Positions 35,000 to 44,099 of a DNA stretch of 52,721 nt are shown here, one piece after another. Position numbers and translations under genes: made by a program. The stretch comes from Winogradskyella sp. Its GTDB lineage: Bacteria > Bacteroidota > Bacteroidia > Flavobacteriales > Flavobacteriaceae. The notes beneath the pieces were generated by a model. That model did not search any database. It was not told the DNA's origin and saw nothing but the letters and a program-made list of their open reading frames with translations. Numbering within the stretch: the first letter of the stretch is position 1; each line of letters opens with the position of its first letter. The stretch lies in the NCBI RefSeq assembly GCF_025210595.1, contig NZ_JAOARH010000093.1:1-52721 (forward strand), written 5' to 3'.

Positions 35000-35057
35000 C
35001 TGTCCATCTTCCTTCTTCCAAAAAGGAAGAAACTGTATTATATAATTATTCTTTTAT

Positions 35058-36530
35058 TTAATTAGATTTTTGCTTTTTGAGAACTGATAATAGTTGGTTC
35101 TTTTCCAGCAAAATAACCAATCCCAAAAATACAATTAACATTGTAATCCCTATAATATAATTACCTCGATATTGATAAAAATACAACATTGAAAAAGCGA
35201 TAGAAACTAATAAGTTCAACCCTATTTTTTTTAGGTTATAAGGTATTGGATAATATTTTCTACCAAAATAATACGATAATAACATCATGCTTGCATAAGC
35301 TACTAATGTTGCAACAGCAGAAGCCATATAACCATATGCTTTAATAAACACAAAATTTATTATAAGGGTTATTACTGCGCCAACGATAGAAATGTATGCT
35401 CCAAACTTAGTTCTGTCTGTAATTTTATACCAAACCGATAAATTATGATAAATGCCTAAACAGAAATTAGCTAATAAAATTATTGGTACAATCTGCATAG
35501 CTTCCCAATAGGCTTCACTTCTAATAATAAATGGTTTTAAAACATCTGCAAAAACAACTACAGCTAAAAGTATAATTGACCCAAAGGCAACAAAAAATTC
35601 TAGAATATTAGCATAGTTTTTTTGTGGATTTTTAGTTTTTGCATGACTAAAAAAATAAGGTTCTATTCCCAAACGATAAGCCGTAGCAAAAAGCGTCATA
35701 AACAATGCTAATTTATAACATGCTGAATACATTCCTATTTGGCTTTCGGCAATATCTGCGGGTAGTAATTCTTTAAGTAAAATTCGATCAAAGGTTTCAT
35801 TGATTGAAAATGCTACACCAGCTATTAAAACCGGAAATGCATATCGTAACATTTGTTGCCATAAATTTTTATCGAACTTATAATTTAGCTTTATATAAAA
35901 TGAAGCCATTAGCAATAGTGTAAAAGCACTTGCTACCAAGTTGGCTATAAATATATAGCTGATCTCAAAATTGGGTTTATATATACTGCTAAAGATGTTT
36001 TCGTTTGCAGCCAGATCTTTTAATGCTAACAAAAAGAATAGATTTAAACCAATGTTTATTACTACGTTTATGATCTTAATTACAGCATATCGCATCGGTT
36101 TTTCATTAGCTCTTAACCATGCAAATGGTATTATAACCAATGCATCTAGAAGCAATATCGAAATAACCAGATTAATGTATTTAACATCTATATCTATAAC
36201 ATAAGCGATTTGATTTTGAAACGCTAAAGCCAAAACAAAAAACACTAAGGACGATACCATTAGAGAAATAGTAGACGTACTAACTACGTTATCTTTATCA
36301 TCTTCCTTATTAAAAAACCTAAAAAAAGCGGTTTCCATGCCATAGGCTAAAATCACATTAAACAACACGAAATAAGAAAAAATAACCGAAACCTTGCCAT
36401 ATTCTGAAGGGTTAGCTAAGACGGCTTCGCTTGTATATAAAGGAACAAGTAAAAAGCTTAGCATCCTTGGTAATACCGTTGCTAAACCGTAAATAAATGT
36501 TTGCTTAAAAAGAGATTTAAATCCGCTCAA
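35058..36530 (-). CDS. Polysaccharide flippase (Wzx/MATE-like)
   Basis: A 490-residue membrane protein with about 14 hydrophobic helices and the N-terminal segment FIYGLATVLPRMLSFLLVPLYT, typical of lipopolysaccharide/teichoic-type flippases of the MOP superfamily. It would move lipid-linked oligosaccharides across the inner membrane. The start codon is TTG at 36530: an in-frame TAA precedes it and the first internal Met is at residue 22. A TATTTTTG -7 box at 36550-36557 gives a transcript start near 36544, consistent with the TTG. It is the first gene of the leftward cluster. Confidence 0.9.
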   Translation of the reverse strand: MSGFKSLFKQTFIYGLATVLPRMLSFLLVPLYTSEAVLANPSEYGKVSVIFSYFVLFNVILAYGMETAFFRFFNKEDDKDNVVSTSTISLMVSSLVFFVLALAFQNQIAYVIDIDVKYINLVISILLLDALVIIPFAWLRANEKPMRYAVIKIINVVINIGLNLFFLLALKDLAANENIFSSIYKPNFEISYIFIANLVASAFTLLLMASFYIKLNYKFDKNLWQQMLRYAFPVLIAGVAFSINETFDRILLKELLPADIAESQIGMYSACYKLALFMTLFATAYRLGIEPYFFSHAKTKNPQKNYANILEFFVAFGSIILLAVVVFADVLKPFIIRSEAYWEAMQIVPIILLANFCLGIYHNLSVWYKITDRTKFGAYISIVGAVITLIINFVFIKAYGYMASAVATLVAYASMMLLSYYFGRKYYPIPYNLKKIGLNLLVSIAFSMLYFYQYRGNYIIGITMLIVFLGLVILLEKNQLLSVLKKQKSN

Positions 36531-36549
36531 TTAAAAAAATGATATTGTC

Positions 36550-36557
36550 CAAAAATA
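36550..36557 (-). promoter_or_regulatory. -7 promoter element of the flippase-dut cluster
   Basis: TATTTTTG on the minus strand, 20-27 bases upstream of the TTG start, fits TAnnTTTG. No clear -33 element. Confidence 0.5.
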
Positions 36558-36590
36558 TTAAATATAAATGGGTCTTCTATAGCTAAGAAT

Positions 36591-36617
36591 AAAAAAGCCT
36601 TACTAATAGGTAAGGCT
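36591..36617 (-). terminator. Terminator of the 176-residue protein gene
   Basis: On the minus strand AGCCTTAC pairs with GTAAGGCT across a six-base loop and is followed by six T residues. It lies 22 bases past the stop codon at 36639. Confidence 0.88.
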
Positions 36618-36638
36618 CAATCATTATTCTCTTAATTT

Positions 36639-37169
36639 CTAATCATCATCTTCAACATCTAGGGTAGCTATTCCGTTAGAATTGCTTTTTGTGTAAAACG
36701 AAGTTGGTTCGTTTTCATAATACGTTGCAGCAATTTCATTAAGCGTTTTTATTTTGCAGAATTTAGTTTGTCCGTTTTCTATATAGCTTATTACACATTC
36801 ATTATCTCTAAGTTTGAAAGGAAAAACGATCTGCTTGCTATCACTAAAAGGTGCATAATTATAAGACTGCTGCTTTAAAACAGCAATGTACTTATTGTTT
36901 TCTTTAACTAGCTTTCCACTTAAGCTTCTAAAATAAATATCCTTAAGAGTAACACCGTCATTAAGATTACTAATTGGTATAAACACATTTATACCTTTAT
37001 CTCCAACTTTAACACCTGCATACCATTCTTGAAAAAGAACCGATTTAAGCATAAATGGTGTTTGTTTTTGAAATTTAGTAGACTTAACACTTGAAGTTGC
37101 ACATTGAAAAGTAAATGAAAAAGAGACCATAAAAACTATGGCATAGGTTGCCTTTTTTAGTTTTTTCAT
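36639..37169 (-). CDS. Exported protein of unknown function
   Basis: A 176-residue protein with an N-terminal export signal (about 1-23). A cysteine follows at FTFQCATSS, but the residues before it are a poor lipobox, so it may or may not be lipidated. The body is beta-rich (LKSVLFQEWYAGVKVGDKGINVFIPISN). The C-terminus is acidic (DVEDDD). I do not recognise a family. It is a single gene with a strong terminator and stands divergent from the zinc-ribbon gene. Confidence 0.75.
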   Translation of the reverse strand: MKKLKKATYAIVFMVSFSFTFQCATSSVKSTKFQKQTPFMLKSVLFQEWYAGVKVGDKGINVFIPISNLNDGVTLKDIYFRSLSGKLVKENNKYIAVLKQQSYNYAPFSDSKQIVFPFKLRDNECVISYIENGQTKFCKIKTLNEIAATYYENEPTSFYTKSNSNGIATLDVEDDD

Positions 37170-37356
37170 TATAAGTAGGTTAAAATTTGGAACTACAATA
37201 TATACTAAAACAATCTATATTGCCGATATTTCAACCCATTAATCGATGAAAGGCATAATAATGTAAGATTTTATATTGAACAGAGTTTTGTTATAACTTC
37301 TATTATGTATACCTAAAATATTATTCTATTTTTAAAAATAATTAAACTAAAGGTAT

Positions 37357-37674
37357 ATGATTGGAACTAGTAAACGCTTTATTACAGAAGAAATAGTTAA
37401 AAACTCGTCTTGTACGCACTGCAATGAACAAAATACACTAATGGTTAAGGTGTTTTCTAAGATATTTATTCTTAAAATACTGCCTTTTGTTTTAGGTAAA
37501 TCTACAGAACTATCGTGCTCTAATTGCAAAAAAGCTTACAGCACTAAAGATACTTTAGATGCAACAACACAACGTAGAATAGATATAATAAAAGACGATG
37601 CTCAGCATGCTTGGTTTTTATACATAGGCTATGTTTTTATTGCTGTTGCTATGTTAGCTGCAATGTTTAAATAA
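37357..37674 (+). CDS. Small zinc-ribbon membrane protein, unknown function
   Basis: A 105-residue protein with two CxxC pairs (C19/C22 and C54/C57) that likely hold one zinc ion, and a C-terminal membrane helix (about 86-104). The soluble domain faces the cytoplasm if the tail is inserted N-in. No function is known to me. The AAAGGT sequence 6-11 bases before the ATG is a possible ribosome-binding site. Confidence 0.72.
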   Translation: MIGTSKRFITEEIVKNSSCTHCNEQNTLMVKVFSKIFILKILPFVLGKSTELSCSNCKKAYSTKDTLDATTQRRIDIIKDDAQHAWFLYIGYVFIAVAMLAAMFK

Positions 37675-37703
37675 AAAACCTAACTCGTTAAAGTTAGGTT
37701 TTT
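37674..37703. terminator. Bidirectional terminator between zinc-ribbon gene and atpG
   Basis: AAAAACCTAACT (37674-37685) pairs with AGTTAGGTTTTT (37692-37703). It follows both the zinc-ribbon gene and, in the other direction, the end of the ATP synthase operon (stop at 37759). Confidence 0.88.
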
Positions 37704-37758
37704 ACTTATCTATAAAATTGAAATACTAAAGCAAGTTTAGTACAATTTAATATAAAAT

Positions 37759-38619
37759 TTAGCTATTTAATGCTTCAGCACCACCAACAATCTCTAAGAT
37801 TTCGTTAGTAATTGCCGCTTGACGTGCTTTGTTATAAGTTAACTTTAATTGATCTCTCAATTCAGTTGCATTATCTGTTGCTTTATGCATAGCTGTCATA
37901 CGTGCACCATGTTCAGAAGCAAAACTATCTCTGATAGCTTTATATAACTGAGTCTTTAATGATTTAGGAATTAATGTTTCTACGATTTCTTCTTTTGATG
38001 GCTCAAAGATGTAATCTAAATTCACATTTACGTCTCCTTCTACTGGAACAATTGGTAAAAATTGTTCAGTCATAATGATCTGCGTTGCAGCATTCTTAAA
38101 GCTATTGTAAACAAGTTCTACTTTATCATACTCACCTTCGATAAACTTATTCATTATCATATCAGCAATTTCTGCAACATTATCAAAAGTTAAATCATCA
38201 AAAACTTCACTTTTGTTAGCAATTACATTACCCTCTTTACCAAATGCATCATTGACTTTTTTACCTATAGCAAGAATAGAAACGTTTTTACCAGAATACG
38301 TTTCTGATAAAAGAGTACTAACTTGCTTAATGATGTTAGAGTTAAATGCTCCTGCTAAACCTCTGTTTGAGGAAATAGCAACAATAAGTACATTATTTAC
38401 GTCACGTTGATCAGCAAATTTACTTCCACTATCTGCATCTAATGTTGCACTTAAACTCTGTAAAAGTTCAGTCAATTTATTTGCATAAGGACGCATTGCT
38501 GTAATAGCATCTTGTGCCTTCTTTAACTTTGCAGCAGACACCATTTTCATAGCACTGGTAATCTGCATCGTTGAAGATACTGAAGATATTCTATTACGTA
38601 TTTCTTTTAAGTTTGCCAT
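37759..38619 (-). CDS. atpG: ATP synthase F1 gamma subunit
   Basis: A 286-residue gamma subunit with the N-terminal MANLKEIRNRISSV-type helix and the C-terminal DNATELRDQLKLTYNKARQAAITNEILEIVGGAEAL, the two helices that form the rotor shaft. It turns inside the alpha3-beta3 ring and couples proton flow to ATP synthesis. It is the last gene of the operon. The 88-bp gap from atpA carries two hairpins. Confidence 0.98.
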   Translation of the reverse strand: MANLKEIRNRISSVSSTMQITSAMKMVSAAKLKKAQDAITAMRPYANKLTELLQSLSATLDADSGSKFADQRDVNNVLIVAISSNRGLAGAFNSNIIKQVSTLLSETYSGKNVSILAIGKKVNDAFGKEGNVIANKSEVFDDLTFDNVAEIADMIMNKFIEGEYDKVELVYNSFKNAATQIIMTEQFLPIVPVEGDVNVNLDYIFEPSKEEIVETLIPKSLKTQLYKAIRDSFASEHGARMTAMHKATDNATELRDQLKLTYNKARQAAITNEILEIVGGAEALNS

Positions 38620-38633
38620 TTGTTTTGTTTGTC

Positions 38634-38706
38634 ATTTTGTGTTAAACACAAAATCTATTTAAGTTGAACTTTAAATAATGAGATTCCTGCCGAAGCAGGA
38701 ATGACA
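38634..38706. repeat. Two hairpins between atpA and atpG, including dispersed repeat copy g
   Basis: ATTTTGTGT/ACACAAAAT around TAA (38634-38654) and ATTCCTGC/GCAGGAAT around CGAA (38684-38702, with flanking GAG and GACA). Together they fill most of the 88-bp gap between the alpha and gamma subunit genes. No T-run follows, so they need not terminate transcription. Confidence 0.7.
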
Positions 38707-38707
38707 A

Positions 38708-40285
38708 TTATACATATTTAGCAGATAATTCTTTACAAACACTGGTTAAAGTATCTATAACTTCATCTGTTAATTTACCTGCTTTTAAAGTATCTAAAAC
38801 ACCTCTATGCTTAGCGTTTAAGAACTCGATATAATCGATTTCAAATTCTTTTACTTTTTCTACAGGAACGTCTTTTAATAAGTTTTTAGATCCAGCATAA
38901 ATAATTGCAACCTGATCCTCTACTGTAAATGGATCGTTTTGCGCTTGCTTTAAGATCTCAACATTACGCTTACCTTTTTCAATTACATTTAAAGTTGCAG
39001 CATCTAAGTCAGAACCAAACTTCGCGAAAGCTTCTAATTCACGGAACTGAGCTTGGTCTAATTTTAAAGTACCTGATACTTTTTTCATTGATTTAATCTG
39101 AGCCGAACCTCCTACACGAGATACCGAGATACCTACGTTAATTGCTGGACGTACACCAGAGTTAAATAAATCAGACTCTAAGAAAATCTGACCATCTGTA
39201 ATAGAAATTACGTTTGTTGGAATATATGCTGATACGTCTCCTGCTTGAGTTTCAATGATAGGTAAAGCTGTTAACGAACCACCACCTTTTACGATTGGCT
39301 TTAAAGACTCTGGTAAGTCATTCATGTTCTTAGCGATATCATCATCTGCAATTACTTTTGCAGCACGCTCTAATAATCTTGAGTGTAAGTAGAATACGTC
39401 TCCAGGATACGCCTCACGTCCTGGTGGACGACGTAATAATAATGATACCTCACGATAAGCTACCGCTTGCTTTGATAAATCATCATATACGATTAATGCT
39501 GGACGACCAGTATCTCTGAAATACTCTCCAATTGCAGCTCCTGCGAAAGGTGCATATACTTGCATTGGTGCAGGATCTGATGCATTTGCTGCAACGATTA
39601 CTGTATATGCTAAAGCACCTTTTTCTTCAAGAGTCTTAGCAATACCAGCTACTGTAGAAGCTTTTTGACCAACTGCTACATATACACAGAATACAGGCTC
39701 ACCTGCATCATAAAATTCTTTTTGATTTAAGATGGTATCAATACATACAGTAGTTTTACCAGTCTGTCTGTCTCCAATTACCAACTCACGTTGTCCTCTA
39801 CCCACTGGAATCATAGCGTCAATAGACTTAATTCCGGTTTGCATTGGCTCATCAACTGGCTGACGATAGATAACTCCAGGAGCTTTACGCTCTAAAGGCA
39901 TCTCATAAAGGTCACCACCAATAGGTCCTTTACCGTCAATTGGATTACCAAGTGTATCAACAACACGTCCAACCATCTCTTCTCCTACTTTGATAGAAGC
40001 GATACGCTCAGTACGTTTTACAGTTGCACCTTCTTTAATTTCTTTTGAAGGTCCTAATAATACAACACCTACGTTGTCTTCTTCAAGGTTTAATACAATA
40101 CCTTCAAGTCCGTTTTCGAACTCAACTAACTCACCATATTGTGCATTAGATAATCCGTAAACACGTGCAATACCATCACCAACAGTTAATACTGTTCCTA
40201 CTTCATCTAATGAAGCTCCTGCTTCAAAACCTGAAAGTTGTTGTTTTAAGATTGCTGATACTTCAGCTGGTTTTACTTCTGCCAT
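38708..40285 (-). CDS. atpA: ATP synthase F1 alpha subunit
   Basis: A 525-residue alpha subunit with Walker A GDRQTGKT at 171-178 and the family segment [17 protein letters not shown]. It forms the non-catalytic sites of the F1 head. Beta and epsilon genes are absent here, as in other Bacteroidetes where they are encoded elsewhere. It lies 54 bp after atpH, and the gap holds an imperfect hairpin (40309-40336). Confidence 0.99.
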   Translation of the reverse strand: MAEVKPAEVSAILKQQLSGFEAGASLDEVGTVLTVGDGIARVYGLSNAQYGELVEFENGLEGIVLNLEEDNVGVVLLGPSKEIKEGATVKRTERIASIKVGEEMVGRVVDTLGNPIDGKGPIGGDLYEMPLERKAPGVIYRQPVDEPMQTGIKSIDAMIPVGRGQRELVIGDRQTGKTTVCIDTILNQKEFYDAGEPVFCVYVAVGQKASTVAGIAKTLEEKGALAYTVIVAANASDPAPMQVYAPFAGAAIGEYFRDTGRPALIVYDDLSKQAVAYREVSLLLRRPPGREAYPGDVFYLHSRLLERAAKVIADDDIAKNMNDLPESLKPIVKGGGSLTALPIIETQAGDVSAYIPTNVISITDGQIFLESDLFNSGVRPAINVGISVSRVGGSAQIKSMKKVSGTLKLDQAQFRELEAFAKFGSDLDAATLNVIEKGKRNVEILKQAQNDPFTVEDQVAIIYAGSKNLLKDVPVEKVKEFEIDYIEFLNAKHRGVLDTLKAGKLTDEVIDTLTSVCKELSAKYV

Positions 40286-40308
40286 CTTTTTATATTTAGA
40301 TATTAGAT

Positions 40309-40336
40309 TTTAGATTCTAGAGTCTAGACATCTAAA
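40309..40336. repeat. Hairpin between atpH and atpA
   Basis: TTTAGAT (40309-40315) pairs with ATCTAAA (40330-40336), with inner TCTAGA self-complementary pairs. It is in the 54-bp gap between the delta and alpha genes and has no T-run. Confidence 0.5.
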
Positions 40337-40339
40337 CTT

Positions 40340-40876
40340 TTAATTTAATGTAAATTCTCTTCTTAGTTTGTTTAATTTGTTAGCAATACTTGCGTTATAT
40401 TGCTTATCACCTACACGTAAAATGAAACCTCCTAAGATACTTTCATCTACAATGTTTTCGAGCTCAACTGCTTTATTAGTTAACTCTTTTACCTTTGCCA
40501 ATACTTTTACTTCCAATTCGTCAGTCATTGGCACTGCTGTAGTTACTGTAGCTACTTCTTTTCCGATTTGTACATCAAATAACACTGAGTATTTTGCTGC
40601 AACTTCTTCAAGAATATCAATTCTTTTATTCGATACTAATACATCGAACAAATTAGAACTAATCCCATTAATATTTGGAAAAATCTGAGTTAAAGCTGAT
40701 TTCTTAACTTCAGATTTGATTACAGAACTTTTAAGTACTTGACCTAACTCTTCGTTTTCAGAAATGGCACTAGTGATTAGCTTCATATCATTATTCACAG
40801 TATCTGCTACATTTTGCTCTGTAGCTAAACTAAGTACTGCCTTTGCGTAACGTATTGCTGCTCTTGTTCCAGCCAT
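40340..40876 (-). CDS. atpH: ATP synthase F1 delta subunit
   Basis: A 178-residue delta (OSCP) subunit with the N-terminal helical domain (RAAIRYAKAVLSLA) and the C-terminal ESILGGFILRVGDKQYNASI motif. It links the top of F1 to the b-subunit stalk. It is 6 bp after atpF and is probably translationally coupled to it. Confidence 0.95.
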   Translation of the reverse strand: MAGTRAAIRYAKAVLSLATEQNVADTVNNDMKLITSAISENEELGQVLKSSVIKSEVKKSALTQIFPNINGISSNLFDVLVSNKRIDILEEVAAKYSVLFDVQIGKEVATVTTAVPMTDELEVKVLAKVKELTNKAVELENIVDESILGGFILRVGDKQYNASIANKLNKLRREFTLN

Positions 40877-40882
40877 TTTATA

Positions 40883-41383
40883 TTAGTTTAAAGTTGCTTC
40901 TCCTAACATAGACTCTACCAATTTTACTTGTTTGTCTTTGTTAGATAATTCTTCGCGAACTACTTTTTCTGCAATATCAATAGAAAGGTTAGCAACTTGC
41001 GATTTTAATTCAGCGATAGCAGCTTTCTTTTCAGATTCTATAGACGCTTGTGCAGCCGCAACTAACTTTGTAGATTCTGCCTTAGCTTCTTCTTTAGCAT
41101 CTTCAATCATCTTATTCTTCATCTCACGTGCTTCTTTAAGCATCGTTTCTCTTTCTGCCCTAGCTTCTTTTAACAACTTTTCGTTATCCGCTTGCAAATT
41201 TTGCATTTCTTTTTTAGCATCTTCTGCTGCATCTAATGCATTTTGGATACCTTCTTCTCTGTCGTTTAAGGCAGATATGATTGGTTTCCAAGCAAACTTT
41301 GCTAAAAGAAATAATAAAATAAGTAGGATTAATAATTGCATTGCAAATAATCCTGGTGAAAAATCATTTATTAATTGCTCCAT
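40883..41383 (-). CDS. atpF: ATP synthase Fo b subunit
   Basis: A 166-residue b subunit with an N-terminal membrane helix (about 8-29) and a long Ala/Glu/Lys-rich coiled coil that forms the peripheral stalk. The family segment FAWKPIISALNDREEGI follows the helix. It is separated from atpE by a 106-bp gap with a terminator-like hairpin, which may lower its expression relative to the c subunit. Confidence 0.97.
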   Translation of the reverse strand: MEQLINDFSPGLFAMQLLILLILLFLLAKFAWKPIISALNDREEGIQNALDAAEDAKKEMQNLQADNEKLLKEARAERETMLKEAREMKNKMIEDAKEEAKAESTKLVAAAQASIESEKKAAIAELKSQVANLSIDIAEKVVREELSNKDKQVKLVESMLGEATLN

Positions 41384-41417
41384 TATATTTGGTTTTCTTT
41401 TTTATTATTTTTTTGTT

Positions 41418-41471
41418 TAATCTTAAAAAACACTTCCTGCAACCAACCGTTACAGGAATGTGTTTTCTTTT
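41418..41471 (-). terminator. Terminator-like attenuator between atpE and atpF
   Basis: On the minus strand AAAACAC-TTCCTG pairs with CAGGAA-GTGTTTT, 13 base pairs with one bulged A and a 13-base loop, followed by a T-run. It lies 19-72 bases past the atpE stop codon and before atpF. Placement inside an operon suggests partial termination. Confidence 0.75.
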
Positions 41472-41489
41472 TTGTTTCTCAGAATATTA

Positions 41490-41678
41490 TTATTTTCCTA
41501 AGATTAAAGCACCGAATGCTAAACCTTCTAATAATGCTCCGATGATGATCATCGCCGTTTGGATTTTACCAGCAGCCTCAGGTTGACGAGCAATACCTTC
41601 CATTGCTTTTCCACCAATTTGACCTAATCCGATTCCTCCACCGATTACGATTAATCCTGCTCCAATTAAATTATACAT
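41490..41678 (-). CDS. atpE: ATP synthase Fo c subunit
   Basis: A 62-residue c subunit with two membrane helices joined by the ARQPE loop (30-34). The ion-binding carboxylate is Glu51 in ALLEGLAFG. The Na+-site pattern (Glu-Ser/Thr with a following Tyr) is absent, so proton coupling is expected. Many copies form the rotor ring. It is 40 bp after atpB, and the hairpin downstream would keep its mRNA in excess. Confidence 0.97.
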   Translation of the reverse strand: MYNLIGAGLIVIGGGIGLGQIGGKAMEGIARQPEAAGKIQTAMIIIGALLEGLAFGALILGK

Positions 41679-41718
41679 AATTATTGATTTATAAATTAAA
41701 CAAATTCTTTTTCTATTC

Positions 41719-42840
41719 TTAATGATGTTCGTGCTCTTCTACAGCCATACCAATAAACAATGATGACAACATTGTAAAGATAAAGGCTTGTAAGAACGCT
41801 ACTAATATTTCAATTACGGAAATAAACAACGCTAACACTAATGAAATACCTGTTGAACCTACGGCTCCAAATTGATTTTTTAATGTAATCATTAAAGCAA
41901 TCAAACTCATTACTACGAAGTGACCTGCAGTGATGTTTGCAAATAAACGCACTAATAATGAGAAAGGCTTAATCAATACAAATCCAACCAATTCGATAAT
42001 CGCCAATATTGGTCTTAATATTACTGGTACTCCAGGCATCCATAAAGTATGCGCCCAAAAATCTTTGGTACCATTTGATAAATAAATAACCAATGTAAAC
42101 AATGCTAAACACACTGTTACTGCTATTTGTCCTGTAACATTAAATCCTAATGGTGTTAATCCTAAAAGGTTTAATATCCAGATAAAGAAGAATACCGTTA
42201 ATAAATATGGCATAAACTTCTTATACTTTTTCTCTCCAATGTTTGGTCTTGCGATTTCATCTCTTACATAAATCACTAATGGCTCTAACACACGACCAAC
42301 ACCTGTAGGTATTGCTCCTTTTTTATAACCTTTTGCCAGTGACCTAAAGCCTAAGAACATTAACAATCCAGCAAACAACATCCCAAAGACACTCTTTGTA
42401 ATTGAAAAGTCTAAAACTCTAGCAGCATTTTTAGCATGATGATCATCATCAAACTCTACTACTGAAGCTCCTGCTTCTAACTCATAAATCTTGCTATGAA
42501 TTTTAGCAAACTTCATTCCGTTTTTCTCCACTAATACGTGACCATCATCGTTATGATGAAACTCTGAAGACATGAATGTTGTTAACCCATTACTTGTCCA
42601 CAAAATCACAGGTAAAGGAAAGCCAACATGCTTTCGCTCACCAGCATCATTTGTATACGAGAATAATGCAAAATCGTGCGAATCTGCTAAGTGATGTTTT
42701 ATATAATCGTTGATTTGTTCTGGTGAACTAACTTGCCCACCCTTTTCTGAAGTTCCTCCACTTTTTGCAAATGTGGATAATGAGAAGAATACTATTCCTA
42801 CTATTGTTAAAAACTTGATAGATTTTTTTGCTATCATCAT
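41719..42840 (-). CDS. atpB: ATP synthase Fo a subunit
   Basis: A 373-residue a subunit. It has a signal-like N-terminal helix (about 7-25), a periplasmic His/Asp-rich region (about 26-140) and five to six membrane helices. The key stator arginine is R298 in [13 protein letters not shown]. This long N-terminal extension is usual in Bacteroidetes. It is the first gene of the operon, preceded by a consensus promoter, and the two start codons ATG ATG at 42840 are both possible. Confidence 0.97.
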   Translation of the reverse strand: MMIAKKSIKFLTIVGIVFFSLSTFAKSGGTSEKGGQVSSPEQINDYIKHHLADSHDFALFSYTNDAGERKHVGFPLPVILWTSNGLTTFMSSEFHHNDDGHVLVEKNGMKFAKIHSKIYELEAGASVVEFDDDHHAKNAARVLDFSITKSVFGMLFAGLLMFLGFRSLAKGYKKGAIPTGVGRVLEPLVIYVRDEIARPNIGEKKYKKFMPYLLTVFFFIWILNLLGLTPLGFNVTGQIAVTVCLALFTLVIYLSNGTKDFWAHTLWMPGVPVILRPILAIIELVGFVLIKPFSLLVRLFANITAGHFVVMSLIALMITLKNQFGAVGSTGISLVLALFISVIEILVAFLQAFIFTMLSSLFIGMAVEEHEHH

Positions 42841-42882
42841 ACCTTTTTATAAATGTAGATTTATGCGCTCTAAATTTCCGTG

Positions 42883-42912
42883 CAAAGGTAAACAATAAAT
42901 TAAAACTACAAA
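42883..42912 (-). promoter_or_regulatory. Promoter of the atpBEFHAG operon
   Basis: On the minus strand TTTG (42909-42912), an 18-bp spacer and TACCTTTG (42883-42890). Both boxes match the Bacteroidetes consensus. Transcription would start near 42877, leaving a leader of about 37 bases. Confidence 0.85.
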
Positions 42913-43061
42913 CCCTTTTTAATCTTTGTTTTCTAGAACTAAAAACCGCTATCGAGTAAACGACCTTACAGTAAGCTAATGAGCCATTTAAAAGAAATAA
43001 ACTTACATGTTTATAAGCAATATTTGTAGTATGTAAATCTCTATCTATAGAGTAAACAAAA

Positions 43062-43442
43062 TTACTTATGCTTAAGTAGGTTTGAAATCGCTACAGCTTC
43101 TATAATTAAAAATATAAATAATGGAATAATTAATGAAAAACGTTCTGGCTTTGATAATTGATCATTAGACAATATAGTATCCTTAAATACTAATACAAAA
43201 ATTCCCATTTTCACAAAAACAGATGCTAAATAAGCATAACCTGCTTGATTAGGCAACTTATCTGCAACCATTTCAACTAGAGCATACACAATAAAAGCTG
43301 CTACTACATGAAATAGATAAACACTGAATAAAGAAAATGACAATGCCACAGCATTAGAATTTATAACATAATCATGCACAAAGTAAGACACTACAAATAC
43401 TAAAATATTTGCTATAATAAATTTTAAAATACGTTTAATCAT
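43062..43442 (-). CDS. Small four-helix membrane protein linked to ATP synthase genes (DUF6168-like)
   Basis: A 126-residue protein with four hydrophobic helices and a short Lys-rich end. The placement, just upstream of atpB and overlapping atpZ by 8 bp, suggests an AtpI-like assembly role. I associate this location with the DUF6168 family in Flavobacteriaceae, but only from memory. Function is unproven. Confidence 0.7.
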   Translation of the reverse strand: MIKRILKFIIANILVFVVSYFVHDYVINSNAVALSFSLFSVYLFHVVAAFIVYALVEMVADKLPNQAGYAYLASVFVKMGIFVLVFKDTILSNDQLSKPERFSLIIPLFIFLIIEAVAISNLLKHK

Positions 43443-43695
43443 TTTTTGAAGATTGACGTGTTACTTGTATAATCACTGAAATTATTGACATAAAAACAGC
43501 TACAAGTGTACAAATTTTGGTATAAAGTTGATCCTTATTAGGATATTTGCCATCTAACCACTCACCTAAAAGACTTCCCAAATAAATAGTTAATCCCATT
43601 TGAAGGGCTACACCAGTAAATCTTATAAACTTGTTATAATTACCCTTGTTGCCTTTGGGTAATTTGTTCTGGTTGTTTGGTTTTGATTGGCTCAT
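43435..43695 (-). CDS. atpZ: AtpZ/AtpI-family protein
   Basis: An 86-residue protein with two membrane helices (about 25-45 and 57-77) and the GVALQMGLTIYLGSLLGEWLD pattern (in part) of the ATP synthase gene-1 family. AtpZ/AtpI proteins help assemble the c ring or import Mg/Ca. The start ATG at 43695 gives a 56-bp overlap with the bactofilin gene, and no alternative start exists between 43640 and the first helix. It overlaps the next gene by 8 bp. Confidence 0.88.
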   Translation of the reverse strand: MSQSKPNNQNKLPKGNKGNYNKFIRFTGVALQMGLTIYLGSLLGEWLDGKYPNKDQLYTKICTLVAVFMSIISVIIQVTRQSSKND

Positions 43696-44080
43696 TAGAT
43701 AATGATTTTACAGTCCCTTTCATGCTACAAGTAGCATTAAACGTTGCTCCTGGCTCTACTGCTAATTTACTGGTGTGCACCTCACCTTCAATATGTGCAG
43801 TAGACTTTAAAGATAGTGTACCAGATAAAATCAATTTTCCAGAAAACTTACCTTCAAAATCTGCATTTTCTCCTTGCAATGTACCTTTTATAAAACCCGA
43901 CTTACCTACAACAACTTTACCAGAAGTTTTAACATTACCCTCAACGGTTCCGTCTATTCTAAAAGGCCCTTGACTAGCAATATCGCCAACTATTTTAGTA
44001 CCATGAGCTATAATATTCTGTTGTGTACTTGTTTCCATTCTTAATGCGTTTTTAGGTTTTTTGTTGTCTGAGGAAAACAT
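43640..44080 (-). CDS. Bactofilin (polymer-forming cytoskeletal protein)
   Basis: A 146-residue bactofilin with the right-handed beta-helix core (DUF583) repeating G-x-I/V segments (GPFRIDGTVEGNVKTSGKVVVGKSG in part) and short disordered ends. Bactofilins polymerise without nucleotide and organise wall synthesis, shape or motility proteins. It follows sprE by 19 bp and overlaps atpZ by 56 bp. Its Gln/Lys-rich tail (after about residue 125) is encoded in the overlap. Confidence 0.93.
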   Translation of the reverse strand: MFSSDNKKPKNALRMETSTQQNIIAHGTKIVGDIASQGPFRIDGTVEGNVKTSGKVVVGKSGFIKGTLQGENADFEGKFSGKLILSGTLSLKSTAHIEGEVHTSKLAVEPGATFNATCSMKGTVKSLSNEPIKTKQPEQITQRQQG

Positions 44081-44099
44081 GGGTGATTTGGTTTTTATT

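Noticed and set aside
41490..41678. Possible sodium-coupled c subunit
   Set aside because: The Gln in GLGQ is two residues off the sodium-site Gln when aligned from the ARQPE loop, and the Ser/Thr and Tyr after the carboxylate are missing.
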